Source: Streptomyces sp. NBC_00193 (lineage in GTDB: Bacteria > Actinomycetota > Actinomycetes > Streptomycetales > Streptomycetaceae). Taken from it: a stretch of 64,000 nt of DNA. Shown one piece after another: positions 62,298 through 64,000 of the stretch. The first letter of the stretch is position 1. Every line of letters starts with the position of its first letter. A model generated the notes under the pieces. The model was not told where the DNA came from. It ran no database searches and worked only from the letters and a program-made list of their open reading frames with translations. The stretch lies in the NCBI RefSeq assembly GCF_026342735.1, contig NZ_JAPEMM010000001.1:248001-312000 (forward strand). The letters run 5' to 3'. The position numbers were made by a program, and so were the translations under genes.

Positions 62298-63970
62298 TGC
62301 TGGACCGCCTCGACCACGCACTGCGCGCCCGCCCCGAGCGGCCCGCCGTCCTGACCGCCACCCGTACGGGAGTCACCCGGACCGCCGCCACGCGCGGGGA
62401 ACTCGCCGAGCTGGCCGATGCGTTCGCCGCCGCGCTGTACGCGCGCGGGCTGCGCGCCGGGGACACCGTCGGGGTCGCCGTACGCCCCGGGCCGCGTGCG
62501 CTCGCCGTGCTGCTCGCGCTGTGGCGGCTCGGTCTGCGCGGGGCCGTCCTCGACCCCGGGGCCGGACCCGACGTGCTGCGCGCCCGGCTGGCTTCGGCGC
62601 GGCCCGCGCTGGTGCTGGCCGACGCCGCCGCGCAGGCGGTGGCCGGGTGGGCCCGGCCGCTGGCCCGGCGGGCGGCCGGGCTGGAACTGCCGGAGCTGGC
62701 CGGGCTGGGCGCGCCGGTGGCCACGGTCGGGCGGCGGCTGCCCGGGTGCGCGCCCGCTCTGGACCGGCATGCGGCGCGCAGCGGGGTTCCCCCGCGGTTC
62801 ACGGGCGACGGGGACGCCGACGCGGTCATCGTGTTCACCTCCGGAACCACCGCGCGGCCCCGGGCGGTGGTGCACACGCGGGCGAGTCTGGCCGCCGGGA
62901 TGGAGACGGTGTCGGCCCTGTTCTCCGGCGGTCCGGGCGATGCTGCGGCCGCCACCGCCGGTCCTGTGCTCGGCGGCACCTTCTTCGTGCTCGTCCCCTC
63001 CCTGGTGCGCGGCGCCCCCGTGGCCCTCCCGGCCCGTTCGCCCCGGATCCTGGCCCGCCAGCTGGCCCGGCTGGCGCCGCGGGACACCTACCTCACACCG
63101 CCGCAGCTCCGGGACGCGCTGCGGGAGGGGGCCCGGTTCCGGGGCCGGGTGTGGACCGGATCGGCTCCGGCCGGCGCGGAACTGCTGGGCCGCGTACGGG
63201 AGTCGGGGGCCGATGAGGCCTGGGGGGTGTACGCGCTCACCGAGCTGTTCCCGGCCGCCGCGGTGGAGTCCCGGGAGAAGGCCGCGTACGAGGGTGCCGG
63301 CGACCTGGTCGGCGCCCCGCTGCCCGGGGTGCGCGCCGAGTCCGACGCGGACGGGCAGTTGCTGCTGACCGGTCCCGGGGCCCGGCACCGCTACCTCGGC
63401 GAGGACCCCGATCCGTGGGTGCGTACGGGTGACCGGGCTCGCCTGGACGGCACGGGCCGGATCGTGCTGGAGGGCAGGGCCAAGGACATGGTGCTGCGGC
63501 GGGCCGAGAACATCTACCCGGGCCTGTACGAACCGGCCCTGCACGTGCCGGGGGTGGAGCTGGCGCTGCTCGTCGGGGTCCCGGCGGACGCGGCCGGCCG
63601 CGACGGCGACGGCGCCAGCGACGGCTGCGACCACGGCGACGAGCGGCTCGTGGCCGTGGTCCAGCCCTGCCACGGGACCGCCGAGCCCGCGCTGCGGTCC
63701 GCACTGGCGGGCCCGCTGCGCCGCATGGGCACGGCCGCGCCCGACGCCCTGCTGTTCGCGCGGATCCCGCTGTCGGGCCGCTCCCGCAAACCGGACCGCG
63801 CGGCCACGGCGGCCCTGGCGGCCCACCGGCTGAGCTCCGGGTCCGGGTCCGGGTCCCGGTCCCGGTCCTGGCTCGGCTACGGGTCCTGGCCAGGCTCCGG
63901 CTCCGGCTCCGGCTCCGCACGGGACGGCGCGTCGGCCAAGGCCTCCCGCGCACGGCGGGGCGCCCCGTGA
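62297..63970 (+). CDS. OleC-like AMP-dependent ligase, 557 aa
   Basis: This is an ANL-superfamily enzyme. The phosphate-binding loop is IVFTSGTTARPRAVV (about residue 176), followed by the A5-like motif EAWGVYALTELFPAAAVE, A7 TGDRARLDGTGRIVLEGRAK DMVLRRAENIYP, and the catalytic Lys in RSRKPDRAA. The ALTELFP motif and the AKDMVLRRAENIYPGLYEP region resemble OleC beta-lactone synthetases more than ordinary acyl-CoA ligases. The chain ends in a Ser/Gly/Arg low-complexity tail (about 510-557). Overlaps with both neighbours (TGATG, GTGA) place it in the operon. It could form a beta-lactone from a beta-hydroxy acid, or activate a fatty acid. Confidence 0.82.
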   Translation: MLDRLDHALRARPERPAVLTATRTGVTRTAATRGELAELADAFAAALYARGLRAGDTVGVAVRPGPRALAVLLALWRLGLRGAVLDPGAGPDVLRARLASARPALVLADAAAQAVAGWARPLARRAAGLELPELAGLGAPVATVGRRLPGCAPALDRHAARSGVPPRFTGDGDADAVIVFTSGTTARPRAVVHTRASLAAGMETVSALFSGGPGDAAAATAGPVLGGTFFVLVPSLVRGAPVALPARSPRILARQLARLAPRDTYLTPPQLRDALREGARFRGRVWTGSAPAGAELLGRVRESGADEAWGVYALTELFPAAAVESREKAAYEGAGDLVGAPLPGVRAESDADGQLLLTGPGARHRYLGEDPDPWVRTGDRARLDGTGRIVLEGRAKDMVLRRAENIYPGLYEPALHVPGVELALLVGVPADAAGRDGDGASDGCDHGDERLVAVVQPCHGTAEPALRSALAGPLRRMGTAAPDALLFARIPLSGRSRKPDRAATAALAAHRLSSGSGSGSRSRSWLGYGSWPGSGSGSGSARDGASAKASRARRGAP

Positions 63971-64000
63971 CGGCTGCACCCGCGTGGCGGGCGCGCGCCC
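63967..64000 (+). CDS. Start of a fourth gene in the OleA/OleC operon (partial)
   Basis: GTG at 63967 overlaps the ligase stop in GTGA, the same coupling seen between the first two genes of the operon. Only eleven codons (MTAAPAWRARA) are inside the window, so its function cannot be told. An OleD-type dehydrogenase or a hydrolase would be expected in an ole-like pathway. Confidence 0.6.
   Translation, partial: MTAAPAWRARA

Overview
The window is a 64-kb piece of a high-GC actinobacterial chromosome and almost certainly comes from Streptomyces. The signs are third-codon-position GC bias, many GTG and TTG starts, twin-arginine and lipoprotein secretion signals, many TetR/MerR/AraC regulators, the actinobacterial SAV2148-type HEPN protein, and an actinobacterial cysteine-type leader peptide. 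It reads as ordinary core or arm-proximal chromosome: no prophage, insertion sequence, CRISPR array or replication origin was found.

Layout. Positions 1-7.5 kb: the 5' end of an unrecognised acidic/proline-rich gene, a large secreted S8 (subtilisin-like) protease with a terminator, a divergent HTH regulator, DUF456, an F420/PPOX oxidoreductase and a phosphotransferase. 7.5-16.5 kb: a long intergenic repeat, rsgA, a TetR regulator with an extra C-terminal HTH, a VOC protein, an AraC regulator, a YihY/BrkB membrane protein, an AidB-like acyl-CoA dehydrogenase, a GAF-domain activator and a GNAT. 16.5-26.4 kb: a complete assimilatory sulfur cluster in one direction: leader peptide, sulfite reductase, small zinc-ribbon protein, cysH, cysC, cysD, cysN, a sulfonate-type ABC transporter (lipoprotein, ATPase, permease) and a sirohydrochlorin chelatase that would make the siroheme used by the first enzyme.

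26.6-38.2 kb: ketopantoate-reductase and aldo/keto-reductase genes, three small acyltransferase/DUF1697 genes, a MerR regulator, a macrolide-type glycosyltransferase behind an operator-bearing promoter, a second phosphotransferase, a DUF2867/TetR divergent pair with two clear palindromic operators, a DnaQ-like exonuclease and the SAV2148 HEPN protein. 38.5-49.8 kb: glycogen-to-trehalose genes glgX, treY and treZ, interspersed with an MFS exporter, a degraded secreted-protein remnant, an M14 peptidase, a GNAT and a DUF1707-FHA protein.

49.8-60.2 kb: a methyltransferase, an M24 aminopeptidase, a polytopic DUF418/acyltransferase-like membrane protein, tRNA-His with a textbook terminator, a membrane esterase, a secreted PKD/repeat protein, an alpha/beta hydrolase, an unknown protein and a Tat-exported phosphocholine-type phospholipase C. 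60.4-64 kb: the most distinctive locus, a translationally coupled operon of an OleA-like thiolase, a family-2 glycosyltransferase and an OleC-like AMP-ligase, running off the right edge into a fourth gene.

Four copies of one inverted-repeat-rich intergenic element (7517, 16533, 26421, 51897) punctuate the window. Many genes have a TANNNT-type -10 box only 6-7 nt before the start codon, which implies leaderless mRNAs. All assignments come from reading the sequence; no database search was run.
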